Shown here one piece after another: positions 10,334-22,036 of a stretch of DNA of 64,000 bases; position 1 is the stretch's first letter, and the number at the start of each line of letters is the position of its first letter. Below the pieces are notes generated by a model that was given only the letters and a program-made list of their open reading frames with translations, ran no database searches and had not been told where the DNA came from. Location: the NCBI GenBank assembly GCA_950097015.1, contig CATNEN010000041.1:3243501-3307500 (forward strand), in the 5' to 3' direction. Source of the DNA: Macrostomum hystrix. Lineage: Eukaryota; Platyhelminthes; Macrostomidae. The position numbers and the translations under genes were made by a program.

Positions 10334-11025
10334 GGAGCCGCAGCCGCCACAATGGCTCCGCAGCCTGTCAGTCCGTTACTGTTCCGGAGTCGCGGAGCTC
10401 TCAGGAGAGGCAGGCAGGCTGAGCCGGGTCAGCAGTTGTCAGCGCTCTGTCAGGCCGCTCCGGGGCTAATGGCTATGTGCAACTTTTTCCTGAGCTGCGA
10501 TGCCTGCAGCAGTGAGCCGGGGGCGCTGCTGTTCTTATCTATCCATCTCCTATATCTGCATTTCTGGGGATCAGGCTCATCCAGAAACTCTTATCCCTGT
10601 CTCCGCACTCAGTCCCTCTTTCCCCTGCAGCGGGTCCCCGGGTCGCATCTGCACTGGCAGAGCCAATGGCCGGGGCTGGGACTCGGGGCTGAGTGCCCAC
10701 GGACCGGACAGCCCAACTGTTTTAATCCCCACCCTCTCAACCCGCAAAGCGCGTGCTGGTTTATCCCCGCTCCCCACCCGCATCGCATTGTCACCCACCG
10801 CCTGTCCGGTAGGAATTTCATCTCCTGTCCTGTCAGCCCAAAACAAAGGCCTCTGCCCCGCTCCATCCATTGCCACATTCTCTGAGAGCCGCCTGAGCGG
10901 GCCGGTTTTGTCCGGATTTGGCCTCTGTCATTGCCCTCCCATATTGCGCACAAGACGGTCTCAGTGCCAGAAGCGGATGCCAAGAGCTCTTTAGTGCGGG
11001 ACCCTGGCAACCCTGAAGCCTTGAA
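10334..11025. other. 5' flank of receptor exon A, no recognised gene
   Basis: GC-rich unique sequence upstream of the receptor A start. It lies between alternative exons A and B, so it could hold a promoter for A, but I see no recognisable element. Open frames here show no family resemblance. Confidence 0.45.
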
Positions 11026-12412
11026 TGCATCTCACTGCTCCATTCATTGAATTCATATCTCACTGCACCAGTGAATTCCCATCTCACTGCACCAGTGCAT
11101 TCCCATCTCACTGCACCAGTGAATTCCCATCTCACTGCACCAGTGAATTCCCATCTCACTGCACTAGTTCATTCCCATCTCACTGCAACAGTGCATTCCC
11201 ATCTCACTGCACCAGTTCATTCCCATCTCACTGCTCCATTCATTGAATTCATATCTCACTGCACCAGTGAATTCCCATCTCACTGCACTAGTTCATTCCC
11301 ATCTCACTGCACCAGTGCATTCCCATCTCACTGCACCAGTTCATTCCCATCTCACTGCACTAGTTCATTCCCATCTCACTGCACCAGTTCATTCCCATCT
11401 CCCTGCACTAGTTCATTCCCATCTCACTGCACTAGTTCATTCCCATCTCACTGCACTAGTTCATTCCCATCTCACTGCACTAGTTCATTCCCATCTCACT
11501 GCACTAGTTCATTCCCATCTCACTGCACTAGTTCATTCCCATCTCACTGCACTAGTTCATTCCCATCTCACTGCACCAGTTCATTCCCATCTCCCTGCAC
11601 TAGTTCATTCCCATCTCACTGCACTAGTTCATTCCCATCTCACTGCACTAGTTCATTCCCATCTCACTGCACTAGTTCATTCCCATCTCACTGCACTAGT
11701 TCATTCCCATCTCACTGCACTAGTTCATTCCCATCTCACTGCACTAGTTCATTCCCATCTCACTGCACCAGTTCATTCCCATCTCACTGCACTAGTTCAT
11801 TCCCATCTCTCTGCACTAGTTCATTCCCATCTCACTGCACTAGTTCATTCCCATCTCACTGCACCAGTTCATTCCCATCTCACTGCACTAGTTCATTCCC
11901 ATCTCACTGCACCAGTGCATTCCCATCTCACTGCACCAGTGCATTCCCATCTCACTGCACTAGTTCATTCCCATCTCACTGCACCAGTGCATTCCCATCT
12001 CACTGTACCAGCCAGTGCATTCCCATCTCACTGCACCGGTGCATTCCCATCTCAATGTACCAGCCAGTGCATTCCCATCTCACTGTACCAGCCAGTACAT
12101 TCACATCTAACTGTACCAGCCAGTACATTCCCATCTAACTGTACCAGCCAGTGCATTCCCATCTAACTGTACCAGCCAGTGCATTCCCATCTAACTGTAC
12201 CAGCCAGTGCATTCCCATCTAACTGTACCAGCCAGTGCATTCCCATCTAACTGTACCAGCCAGTGCATTCCCATCTAACTGTACCAGCCAGTGCATTCCC
12301 ATCTAACTGTACCAGCCAGTGCATTCCCATCTAACTGTACCAGCCAGTGCATTCCCATCTCACTGTACCAGCCAGTGCATTCCCATCTAACTGTACCAGC
12401 CAGTGCATTCGC
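11026..12412. repeat. 1.4-kb minisatellite with two period lengths (24 bp, then 28 bp)
   Basis: From 11026 to about 12000 the unit is 24 bp (CATTCCCATCTCACTGCACT plus AGTT). From about 12000 to 12412 it becomes 28 bp, with ACCAGCCAGTG and CTAACTGT in place of the shorter link. The 24-bp part contains an internal copy of its own start (CATTCATTGAATTCATATC at 11041 and again near 11235), a sign of segmental duplication. Confidence 0.92.
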
Positions 12413-12475
12413 GTATCACGGCTGCTTGTTCCGCAGGCAAAATAAATTTAGGCATTTTTTAGCAATGCTCAACCC

Positions 12476-12770
12476 CATAATAATAATAATAATTGATTAC
12501 ACCTGTCCGATTGGGCCAGATGTGCAGCCGACAGCACAGCCACAGCTATTGCGCGGCACATCTGAAGGCTGCGTACGGCTGATCAGTCCATGGACACCCA
12601 CCTTCAATTATCCCAGCTGATGCTGGTACCCAATTAACAGCTTGGTGAACTGAAGCAATGCAGAGTTAAGTGTCTTGCTAAAGGACACAAATTGTTCACG
12701 TGGAGTCGGGAATCGAACCCCGAACTTTAAGTCGTGAGTCCGACGCTCTAACCACAAGGCTACAACATCG
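12476..12770 (-). mobile_element. tRNA-derived SINE with a deeply conserved core (Nin-DC-like)
   Basis: On the minus strand a tRNA-like head runs from about 12770: an A-box-like TAGCCTTGTGGTTAGAGCG, then a perfect B box GGTTCGATTCC. It is followed by GTCCTTTAGCAAGACACTTA and ATTGGGTACC, features of the Nin-DC type central domain found in SINEs of several invertebrate phyla. The element ends in (TTA)n, visible on the plus strand as TAATAATAATAATAAT at 12476-12492. No clear target-site duplication was found. It lies in the intergenic or intronic stretch between receptor exons A and B. Confidence 0.75.
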
Positions 12771-13432
12771 TCAACTACAACACATCATCATCATCAACTA
12801 CTACAACATCAACCCCAACAACACTACTTAATATCAGTAGCGAAGACCGCACGCGCTGCCACTAGCAAAATTCTCACGAAAAGAATCCTGTTAGGTACTT
12901 CTTTTCCCGGACCGCTAAATCTAAGGGAAGTGAAAAGACTGGCAGTCACTCAGCTCCGCCTGTCACGGGACGGTCCTCATGCAGTGCTGAGTTCGCATGA
13001 ATGAGCGCAAAAGTTCCCCAGCGAGCACTGCAGCTCTGCGCTCACTGCCTGAGCGCCTGGCTGACATGCAGCCATCAAGCAAAAAGTACATTGGGCTGTC
13101 ACGGAGTCTGCAACCCATGCGACTGGATTTTTCTGGCCTCTTGAGCTTGATCTCAGATTCTGTGCTGAAGTACTGAGCTCTGAGGAATTGAGTCAGATGA
13201 AAATACATTACTCATTGTTAGTGCTAACCTTTCTCACCGCTGGTATAGCCGCGGTCCAGAGACTAATATTGAAATCCAATCCTGCACCGGCAACCAATAA
13301 ACTATATTTTCTCAAGGCCTGGAAGGCAGCCTAGAGGCAGGCCAGTTCACTGTCTGCACTTCCAAGCTGATGGTCAGCAAGTACTGTCTCACTGAGCAAG
13401 AAAGAACTGTATTCAAAGTCATGCCTGCCACC
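12771..13432. other. unique sequence, no recognised feature
   Basis: I looked here on the minus strand for a TM3-TM4 exon belonging to receptor exon B and saw none. There is a short CATCATCATCAACTACTAC low-complexity stretch beside the SINE. Confidence 0.45.
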
Positions 13433-13768
13433 TGACTGGACTTGATGACAGATCTGACACCCAGAACTCCATCAAGCAAGACTTGATGACAGATCTGACG
13501 CCCAGAACTCCATCAAGCAAGACTTGATGACAGATCTGACGCCCAGAACTCCATCAAGCAAGACTTGATGACAGATCTGACGCCCAGAACTCCATCAAGC
13601 AAGACTTGATGACAGATCTGACACCCAGAACTCCATCAAGCAAGACTTGATGACAGATCTGACGCCCAGAACTCTATCAAGCAACACTTGATGACAGATC
13701 TGACGCCCAGAACTCTATCAAGCAACACTTGATGACAGATCTGACGCCCAGAACTCTATCAAGCAACG
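13433..13768. repeat. 41-bp minisatellite with internal inverted repeat, about 8 copies
   Basis: The unit is ACTTGATGACAGATCTGACG followed by CCCAGAACTCCATCAAGCAA and G. CTTGATG and CATCAAG inside each unit are inverted, so each unit could fold into a hairpin. Confidence 0.9.
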
Positions 13769-14244
13769 AGAAAGCAAATGACCTTGAATAATAAAGTACT
13801 CGAAGAAATAATTGCTCTTTGAGAAGCCTCTTATTAGAATGAAAAGAGCCTGAGCTGCTCTGCTGAGCACTGGCCAGTGATGGCCGGCATCCCACCGCGA
13901 TCTCCAGCTCTTCAAAGCCCTCCGTTTCCGCACGGCTGCTCAGCCATGCTCAGTCCTTAGCTCAAAATTCCTGAGCACACCCAAGAGCACTTTGCCCCAT
14001 TCGCAATTCCCGGTCCAGAAATCCCAGTTTGCCAAGCGAGGCCATTCCTTCTTTTGTCTGAAATCTAGCCGGCTGAGCTGCGGCTGTTTGAACTGCAGTT
14101 ACTCCCGACTCGGGCTCTCTCCTAGCTGGACTCTGCAGACTCAGAGCTGCTTTGAATAAATTCTCAGAGTACAGTCTAAACTGCCGCACCACTCTGCTCT
14201 GTTTAACTTGCGTGACCCATCTGAGTAGCATGAACCGTTTGAGT

Positions 14245-14432
14245 TGCCATCTGGTCTGGTGGCAATCTGGTCTGGTGGCAATCTGGTCTGGTGGCAATCT
14301 GGTCTGGTGGCAATCTGGTCTGGTGGCAATCTGGTCTGGTGGCAATCTGGTCTGGTGGCAATCTGCTGTGGTGGCAATCTGGTCTCATGGCAATCTGGTC
14401 TGATGGCAGTCTGGTCTGGTGGCAAGATGCTA
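14245..14432. repeat. 16-bp minisatellite GGTGGCAATCTGGTCT, about 11-12 copies
   Basis: Tandem GGTGGCAATCTGGTCT with a few substitutions at the right end. The flanks 13769-14244 and 14433-15097 hold unique sequence without a recognised gene. Confidence 0.92.
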
Positions 14433-15097
14433 TTTTGCACAGAGATGCGAAACAGAGATGCGACAGCACAGGCAGTGAAGGAGCTAGGCTAGATTTGTGC
14501 TTGGTTTAGCTGGTGCTAAATTTACTTTTAAAGTACCAGCTTATTAATATTGTTTGACAAACTGAGGTCAAAGCCGACTTGCAGTGATAGCTTTTACAGT
14601 CCACAACAGTTTCGTGCAATAATTTTGAATTCTAGCCACAAATGTTAATATGACAGGGCTTTATTTCGCACTGCTGAGATGTGAACTCAAATGGTGAGAG
14701 GTAAGAAAAGCTGGCATTTGCGAGGCCAGGCCGCGGAGCTGTAGGCACCCAGTTACTGGAGAGCCGCAAGATGAGCTCTAGCGGCGCTGAGCCAGCCCTG
14801 AGCCCCCATCCCCCCGCGCCTGCACACGCTCCGTGCAGCATAAATAATAAATTATCAGGTGCCGAGACCTCTTCACCTGGGTGTATACACGCTGTGCCTG
14901 ACGGCTGAGCTCACTCAACAAATCCGGCAGTACTTGATGAAGCCAGGCCGGGGCTAATCTGCCAGCTTCTCGATTTTCGGCGTTTATAGGGCCGAAAATT
15001 TAAAGGCGCTGGGCTGTTAATCTGGGTGCGTGTTTGGCGCTTGGAGAACCTCCGAAAAAGGGAACCAAACCACAGTTCCAAGCTGTGGGGGAGGGAA

Positions 15098-15720
15098 TGG
15101 ACAACACTGCAACCTGATGGGCAGGGAATGGACAATACTGCAACCTGATGGGCAGGGAATGGACAATACTGCAACCTGATGGGCAGGGAATGGACAACAC
15201 TGCAACCTGATGGGCAGGGAATGGACAACACTGCAACCTGATGGGCAGGGAATGGACAATACTGCAACCTGATGGGCAGGGAATGGACAATACTGCAACC
15301 TGATGGGCAGGGAATGGACAATACTGCAACCTGATGGGCAGGGAATGGACAACACTGCAACCTGATGGGCAGGGAATGGACAACACTGCAACCTGATTGG
15401 CAGGGAATGGACAATACTGCAACCTGATGGGCAGGGAATGGACAATACTGCAACCTGATGGGCAGGGAATGGACAACACTGCAACCTGATGGGCAGGGAA
15501 TGGACAACACTGCAACCTGATGGGCAGGGAATGGACAACACTGCAACCTGATGGGCAGGGAATGGACAATACTGCAACCTGATGGGCAGGGAATGGACAA
15601 TACTGCAACCTGATGGGCAGGGAATGGACAACACTGCAACCTGATGGGCAGGGAATGGACAACACTGCAACCTGATGGGCAGGGAATGGACAATACTGCA
15701 TCCTGATGAGCAGGGAATGG
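15098..15720. repeat. 31-bp minisatellite, about 20 copies
   Basis: The unit is GGGCAGGGAATGGACAATAC plus TGCAACCTGAT, with an alternating variant GACAACACTG. On the minus strand it begins about 100 bp after the donor of receptor exon B. No exon sequence is visible in the unit. Confidence 0.93.
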
Positions 15721-15819
15721 ACACAATTTTTCAAGGTAAGTAGTCAAAACCAATTATCTTCGAATTTGGAAATTTGAAATGTGTCATCCTTGGACCATTA
15801 GCAGGAAGCCAGGGCTTAC

Positions 15820-16763
15820 CTTGGTAGGTTGTTGATGACGGACATGCCCTGGGTGAGGATGCCCAGCAGGGTGAGCAGGCCCAGGGAGACCCTGGCGGGC
15901 ACAGCCTCGATGCTGATCCAGAAATTGAGCCAGGACACGGCCACGATAAGGATGGCGGGGATATAGGTCCCTGACAGGTAGCTGCCCAGCTGCCGCTCCA
16001 GTTTGAAGATGGCCTTCAGACAAGCGTAGCTGCCTGTGCTGGTGGCGCTGCCCTGAGTACAGTCCAGACTCTGGGCGAACGCAGGCGTGTTGAACTCGGA
16101 GATCTGCATGGAGTGGTCCAGCTCTACTGGGTCCTTGGAGCCGTCCCGCTTCCACTTAAACAACAGGTTTCTTGTGGTGTAGCCGTAGCTGCCAATGTTC
16201 ACGAAGCAGGTCTGTGTGTCCATTGGGAACGTCTGCAGTTGCATCTGACAGGAGAACTTCATGGTCACTTTCTGAGAGTACAGGATCTGACCGTCCGGCT
16301 CAACCCTGATTAAGTAGTTTGGTTGCGTCATTTTATGCAGATAGCCTTCCTTGCCGTTGCGAAAGAAGAGATCTGGGAGCCACAGGTGCTCTTTTTTTGC
16401 AGGAATCGCGATGGACTCGTTGTAGAAGCTGAAGTCCTTGTGCTGATCCCAGCGCAGCCGAGTGTCCTTCCAGAACTGGCGCAGGTACATGTCAAGTGTG
16501 AACTCCATGTTGATGACGTCCACCTTGTTGATGCTGAGGATCTTCATGTTCACATCGACGGCCGTTGAGTCCTCTTCGATGGTGCCGTCTGGTTTCTGCC
16601 TGCTCGCTGGCACGGGGCGCTGGTGCTTGTTGTAGCCGCGGAAGATGTGGAACACGATGCGATCCACAATGTTCGTATAGTTGGGCGTGCCACCACAGTC
16701 GCCGCCCAGCGGGCAGGCCAGCAGAGCAGCCAGCAACGACAGAAGCAGCCGCGATGGCGCCAT
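15820..16763 (-). CDS. second receptor first exon (exon B): signal peptide, ligand-binding domain, TM1-TM2 of a Cys-loop chloride channel
   Basis: One 944-nt exon on the minus strand starts at an ATG and ends at a GTAAGC donor in the same phase and at the same codon (Arg of NNLPR) as receptor exon A. It codes a signal peptide, YTNIVDRIVFHIFRGYNKHQ, the Cys-loop CQMQLQTFPMDTQTC, loop-C cysteines and the pore motif PARVSLGLLTLLGIL (2' Ser where exon A has Thr). No TM3-TM4 exon is recognisable between it and exon A. It therefore either splices over exon A to the shared exon at 7879-7411, giving an alternative-first-exon isoform, or is an incomplete duplicate. It sits about 5.5 kb upstream of exon A in the same orientation. 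Confidence 0.8.
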
Positions 16764-19700
16764 TGTGGCGCCTCAAGCGGTCGTTAGCTTCTGCGGACGC
16801 AATCTCGGGGCCTGCCGCCCATGCGGCTTGGCTCGGCCTAGGGCCCTGCTGCTGCAACTGAGTATTAGGCTGAGTCGATGGGCTGCAGTGGCGCCGCTGG
16901 AAGTTGCAGCGGTACTTTGAGTCAGGCAAAACTCCGTTGCCAAGAATCACTGAACTCGACGATGTCGGACCTGCCGCGGCTGGGCACGCTGAAAGTATTA
17001 AGTGCCGAGCGAGCGATGAGTGAGCGGAGCGAGACTCGCGTACGGCTGGCTTGTGCAATGCGCTTCTGTTGGCAGTAGGGATTCTGGTTGAGATGCGGCA
17101 AGGAGGGGAGTACGGGCGGCCCGTGGGAGAATCCAAATGGGTGGGATGAGGCAGGCTGCGACTGCGGGCCTACTGCAGCTGCCATTGGCTGTCGGCCTGA
17201 GCCGTCAGTGGGCTGCTAGAGGTGAAGCAGTAGCCTCTCTGCCCTAAAACCGGCGCGATCCGGATCGGTCGGCATGGACGCCCCCCGCCCCACCTCGGCT
17301 CTGACCCTCCCGCGGGCCGGGGAAGAAAAGCGCCCCGCTGCCCATTGTTGTTGCCGTGATCGATTGCTCAGCGGGTCTCGGCCTACGAATTTAGGACCCT
17401 CGCATCGGCGGAGAATCTGGCTGCTAGCCCGCCACTGTTGGCTGTCAGGCTGCTCCGAGGGATTTCAGGAAGCTGAGGCGGCGAGGTCGGGTTGGCGAAC
17501 TCCTGTCCCTGGGTGACACAGGCAAGCTGGAAATGTTTTGAAAAAAGCAGCTGTGAAAGTTTAGCAGAATTCTTCGTCACTGGCCTACCTTGATGGGCCT
17601 GTCCGTCGGATGGGCACTGTTCTGGTTCTTGTTACCTCCCTACTAAGGTGGGTTCGGTCAGCGCAGCAGGAAGTGAAGGCCAGGGAAATATTTGGCAAGT
17701 CGCGGTTTCCACGCTGGGGCGAGTTGGAACGGAGAAAAAAGTCCCAACTCGAGGCGTTCGAAGACGAGGCAATTAGCGAGCTTCCGTCGACAAACTCCCA
17801 CGGAGAGGCAGCATGCGGGCAGTTCCGCAGCGGGCGCACGTCTCTTGCGAAGTCTGACGCCTCTGACAGGTCAGCGCAGGGTCAGCAGCTGCAGTTTTTC
17901 CTTAGATGCAGCAGCCGAACTTGCCCATTGCGAATCAGCTTCCGTTGCTGTCTGCCACGTGCACTTTTGCGTCTGCGCTAATGCATTTAGCCCAGATGGG
18001 GCGCTGGGGACGCGCCAGGCGATAAAGTCGAAATAATTGAATAATTATTGGCTGGCTGCACTGAACGCAAGCTCTTTGGCCCTCGGCTTTGAGCTCAGCT
18101 GCCTGGCACTGATTTCATTAGCGGCCAAAATGAACTCACGGGCCATGGCTCGCACTTTTAGTTTTATTGCTGGCAGTTACGACTTTCCAATAGCCAGAGT
18201 TCACAGAGCATTCGTGATCAGGCAGCTGTGGCTGACTGAACCACGCATTAAATATAATTTTATAATTGCTTATGAACTAGACAATGGCCTGCCGCCTGAA
18301 ACGATGCTGCATATTTACTTAGGGAGGCAATGACAATGCAGACGGTAATTCAGCCTTCAAGCAGTTTCAGGTTGCGCTGATAACAAATCATGGCGTGACT
18401 CGGCAATGCTCTTGCAGCCTCAGAGAGCATGGCGATAGAGAAGGGCGCAAGCGTTGCTCGCACTCTCGCTGCTCCCCACCGCCGTGTTTGCTCGGAGCGG
18501 AAGGGTGGAGCGGGCGGTCATCACAGTGAAATCCCCGCTGGCCGCCCGCGCCCGCCCGGTCTACTCCCGTACACACAGGCACCCAACTTTGGCTTTGAGG
18601 TGGGCTTATCTCGCGCACTTCTTTGCGTCTCCCTCAGAGCTTCACGGTGACACGCCGGCTCCTCTCTCCCTGGCCTGCCAGCCCCAGCCGCTGCGGGAGT
18701 TCATGCCGTGGGCCAGTGAGCGAACTCCACGGCACTCTCTGCCCCCCAGCTTTCATTTCTGTCAGTCTCCCAGTCTGCCGCAACCGCTCTCTCCAGGAGC
18801 AAAGATCGGTAAATTAGCTTAAGTCGCAGAGTGAGGGAGCGGCAGCTTCAAGAACTCTCGTCATTCAGAGCCGTAGGCAGGGGCTGCGTCAAATTTCTCC
18901 TCCCTCCAAACGAATTCATCAAAAGGAATCTTATATCCCGTCCGGCCACTCACGGCGAGTGAAAGTTCCGCTTCCCCGAAGGAATGAGGGGATGTTAAGC
19001 AGAACTTATTGCAGAGTCGAGTGGGCCTCCGGAGCTGGTTCCGCCCCTCCCCAGTCAGGATCGGGCGTGTTGGAACCGGTCGTAGCAGTCTCTCTGCGGC
19101 CTTTGTGAGGACGTAATTAGGCCGGCGGCGGCTCGTGCCCGGGCTGTGCGCCTATGAAAGCTTGCATCCGCATCCTCTGAGCGGCAGTCTGCGATGAAGT
19201 TAATCCCAATTTGCTTTGAGACTGCCGGACTTGCCCCGGGCAGAGTTGCCACTAATCTGTTCCCGATTTCAACTTAATCCGGCCCCCTCAACCCCCAGGG
19301 GATACGAGAGATTGGGTCGAACTGACGAGGAGGGGCAGTGAGGGAGCCCGGAAAGCTGACGGGATTTCGGGGCATCTTGCGGGCACTGGAGGAGTGAGTG
19401 CCGAGCTTGAGTTTGAAATCCTTCAGGCCGGAGGGCCGGTCCGGACGGAAATCACGGCTGGCACAGAGGAAAGGCGAAGAAGAGCAGCTCAGGCTGGGAA
19501 GACGCGAGGAATACGATGCGGAAGAGCGAACGAGTGCCAGAGTACGGGACAGTATTCGAGAGAATTTCATGTTCTGAGCGAAAGTGACAGCAGAATAGAC
19601 AGCATTTCATCCCAGTCAGCAGAAGCTAGATATCGAAATGAATTTCAGCTCCATGTACCGCAGGTTTCATAAGCTCTTATACAAGTGCACAATTACAAGC

Positions 19701-20550
19701 GAGCTGCAGAGGTGGGTGGCGGCCAATCGATGGAGCCGCTGCCATGTTTAAATTTGGCATCAGATCTGTCCTGAACAGCACGAATAAGATCCCGGAGCCT
19801 CAACCCGCACAATCGGATTAACCAATGTGCGCAGAGGCCGAGGACTCGTGCATAATCTTCTCCCCAGCTCTAGTTGGAACTCAGCGGCAGATTCTGCGGT
19901 TAGTAAGCTCATTCTGCCTGGCTATCCGCCCCCAATCTCTCGCCCTCTGGCAACCCGTGAGCGAGGGAGCGGGGCGTTGGGGACGGGCGCGTCACTTGGC
20001 ATTACGCGTGAAAACGGGAAATTGCTTCGCGAAACGGAAGCCCCAGCCAGCCCTTGCCAGTCACGGACCGCACGGAGGTGGCAAGCAAGCGGGGACCACA
20101 GGATGTGTGTGGTGCTCGAGAAGGCAGCAAGGTCTTAGCGACTTCACTCTGCTTAATGAGCTGCGGAGAACAGCAAGTGCATGCCTCTGTCCCATGTCGG
20201 AGCTCCGCTGAGAAGCTCTGTTAGTCTCGTGAGCGCAGGTAGCAGGACAAAATAATGATTGACAGATGCCTCCTTGGAGCAGAAATCAGTGGTGCACAGT
20301 TGTTGCTGATCGTTTGTTCGGCTGTTTTCCCAAGTCCTCCAGGCTTCAGGCAACAAGTGCTGGACATTCCCCTCTTTCATCCCGCACAACCCACATCCTC
20401 ATCCTTCCAGAAGCTTCAGCCATTTTCAATGCCCAGCCATAGTGGAGCTATTCTCCTGAAATCACTTCTGCCTTCCTGCTGGAGAACTCAGGGCTTTCCT
20501 TTCGCACAGCGGCATAGACCTGCTTCATGCGCTCGTGTCTCATTCAGTTA
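16764..20550. other. GC-rich region upstream of receptor exon B, no recognised gene
   Basis: Many short GC-driven open frames occur on both strands, none with a recognisable domain or consistent splice chain. The part nearest 16764 should contain the promoter and 5' UTR of receptor exon B. I see no array, tRNA or transposon signature between 16.8 and 20.5 kb. Confidence 0.45.
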
Positions 20551-21117
20551 TCACTTGCACTCCAGCACTGCCACCAGATTGGCCAGCATTCCATAGCCAT
20601 CGTGGCGGCGACCGATGCGTCTTCGCAGCAGGAAGCCGTCTTCAGCCGAGGGGAGCGCAGTCCGAAGCACCCAGTCCAAGAGAAGCACGAAGAGGAACGG
20701 CGCCAGCGTGTCGACTTGCAGCACTCCTGACGAGGTGGCAAACAGGTCGGACAGGCCGTCCGCCGTAACAACAGCAGCGCGCGTGTCACGATACAGCAAC
20801 ATGACAGCGGCGACTAGCTGCTCTGGGACCCGGTAGGCTCGAAGGACGAGTGGGAGCGCGGCTCTCGACACCGAGTCAAACGCCTTGCGGAAGTCGACAA
20901 ACACGACGATCAGCGTTGACTCAGCTGGCAGGGCAATGTCCATCAACAGTGCGAAACTGGCTGGCAGCGGGGGCGAAGGCGCGTTCACAATGCCGTCGAA
21001 GAAGTCGCGCAATTCATTCCTGCGCTCCTCCGGAGTGTCGCCGGTCAGATTTAGCGCCACACGCCTCTTGCGCCCCGTCAGGGTCCGAACGGCCGTCCAC
21101 ACTGCGCGGCTCCTCAC
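20551..21117 (-). pseudogene. non-LTR retrotransposon reverse transcriptase fragment (internally deleted)
   Basis: The 188-codon minus-strand frame carries the RT palm motif (FVDFRKAFDSVSR) and the following RT block (SSGVLQVDTLAPFLF, where GVLQGDTLAPFLF is usual). The upstream part (LNLTGDTPEERRNELRDFF) looks like the linker before RT and joins almost directly to the palm, so the RT finger motifs are missing. The frame stops before an ADD catalytic box. This is a dead fragment of a LINE. Its clade cannot be fixed from this piece. Confidence 0.75.
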
Positions 21118-21847
21118 TTCTGGGCCAGCTGCTGTGATGGACTGGATGGGGTCGTCGACTGCGGCCTGCTGCCGCGTGTCCAGAAGACGTGCGAGCGAGT
21201 CCTCGGCGTCACCAGTGGGCCGTAGGGATCTTCGGAGTCACTCGATCTTCAACCACGCCTATCTGATCGTCGGATCGCTCTGCCAGACTGGCTGCGATCG
21301 CTCCGCCGGTCGCATCAGCGGGACCGTCTTCTCAGCTGTAGCTCTCACGCAGCTCTCAGCTGCAGCTCTCACGCACTGCATGTTTGAATATGCAGCCACG
21401 TAGATTCCAGGGGTCGCAGCCCCGCAGGTCTAACATAAACTGCATGTTTGAATATGCTGCCACGTAGGCAATCTCAAATTTGGGGAGAGTCAGTCAAAGT
21501 ACGCTGGTATTGGTTGAGTTAGAGCGTATTGGGTCGGATTTTAGCGGATTCGGATTCTCTCTTAGTGGGTTAATTTTCTATCTCGTAATTGTTCTTGACT
21601 GACTTTATCCAACCCCGGGTCTGCTCGGGGTCATGCTCCCTTGTAGGTCCCTCGATTCAAGTTCGGTTTTTTCGGCTTGGGAGGTCGACTTTTTCTGACT
21701 TCTTCTCTGTGAAGGAGGGTGGGTGAGATTGCGTTTGGTTTATGTGTCGTATTTTATTGTTTGGCTATAGTTTTCTATTGTCTTATCTGCCCTGTTTATT
21801 TTTTACTTTCATTTCTATGCGTTGCTACAATTTGGATTTTTAACGTT

Positions 21848-22036
21848 TTAATCGTTAAAATTTTTAACGCTTTTATACGCCACCGCAGCCAGCCAATCAA
21901 CCACCTCATCGCCTGCGATACCACAGTGGCTGGGTACCTTCTCCTGCCTTTCAGCCTGACCAATCTGTCTCTTGATGGTCTGCAGCCCGCTCGTACTGTC
22001 CGTTGCCTTATCAAGCCTGCCTGTCGCTACTAACAT
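21848..22036 (-). pseudogene. LINE RNase H fragment
   Basis: The minus-strand frame includes KATDSTSGLQTIKRQIGQ and VPSHCGIAGDEVVDWLA, matching the end of the RNase H domain in LINE and related elements (WVPSHCGIAGNEKADRLA-like). Only the last part of the domain is present. It is separate from the RT fragment at 20.6-21.1 kb and in the same orientation, so the two may be relics of one insertion. Confidence 0.6.

Noticed and set aside
9830-10885. 351-codon plus-strand frame
   Set aside because: Antisense shadow of receptor exon A, whose sense frame is a clear Cys-loop receptor.
11047-12166. 363- and 307-codon frames rich in SFPSHCTS
   Set aside because: Repeat-driven translation of a 24-bp unit (a multiple of three). 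No gene features.
12690-12770. Possible functional tRNA gene (A and B boxes present)
   Set aside because: The anticodon arm does not pair well, and the sequence runs on into a SINE core and a (TTA)n tail, so it is a SINE head.
14245-15720. Regular short repeats that could be taken for a CRISPR array
   Set aside because: They are direct tandem repeats without unique spacers, in a eukaryotic genome.
17610-18822. Several 100-120-codon frames in the GC-rich region
   Set aside because: GC-driven open frames on both strands without recognisable domains or linked splice sites.
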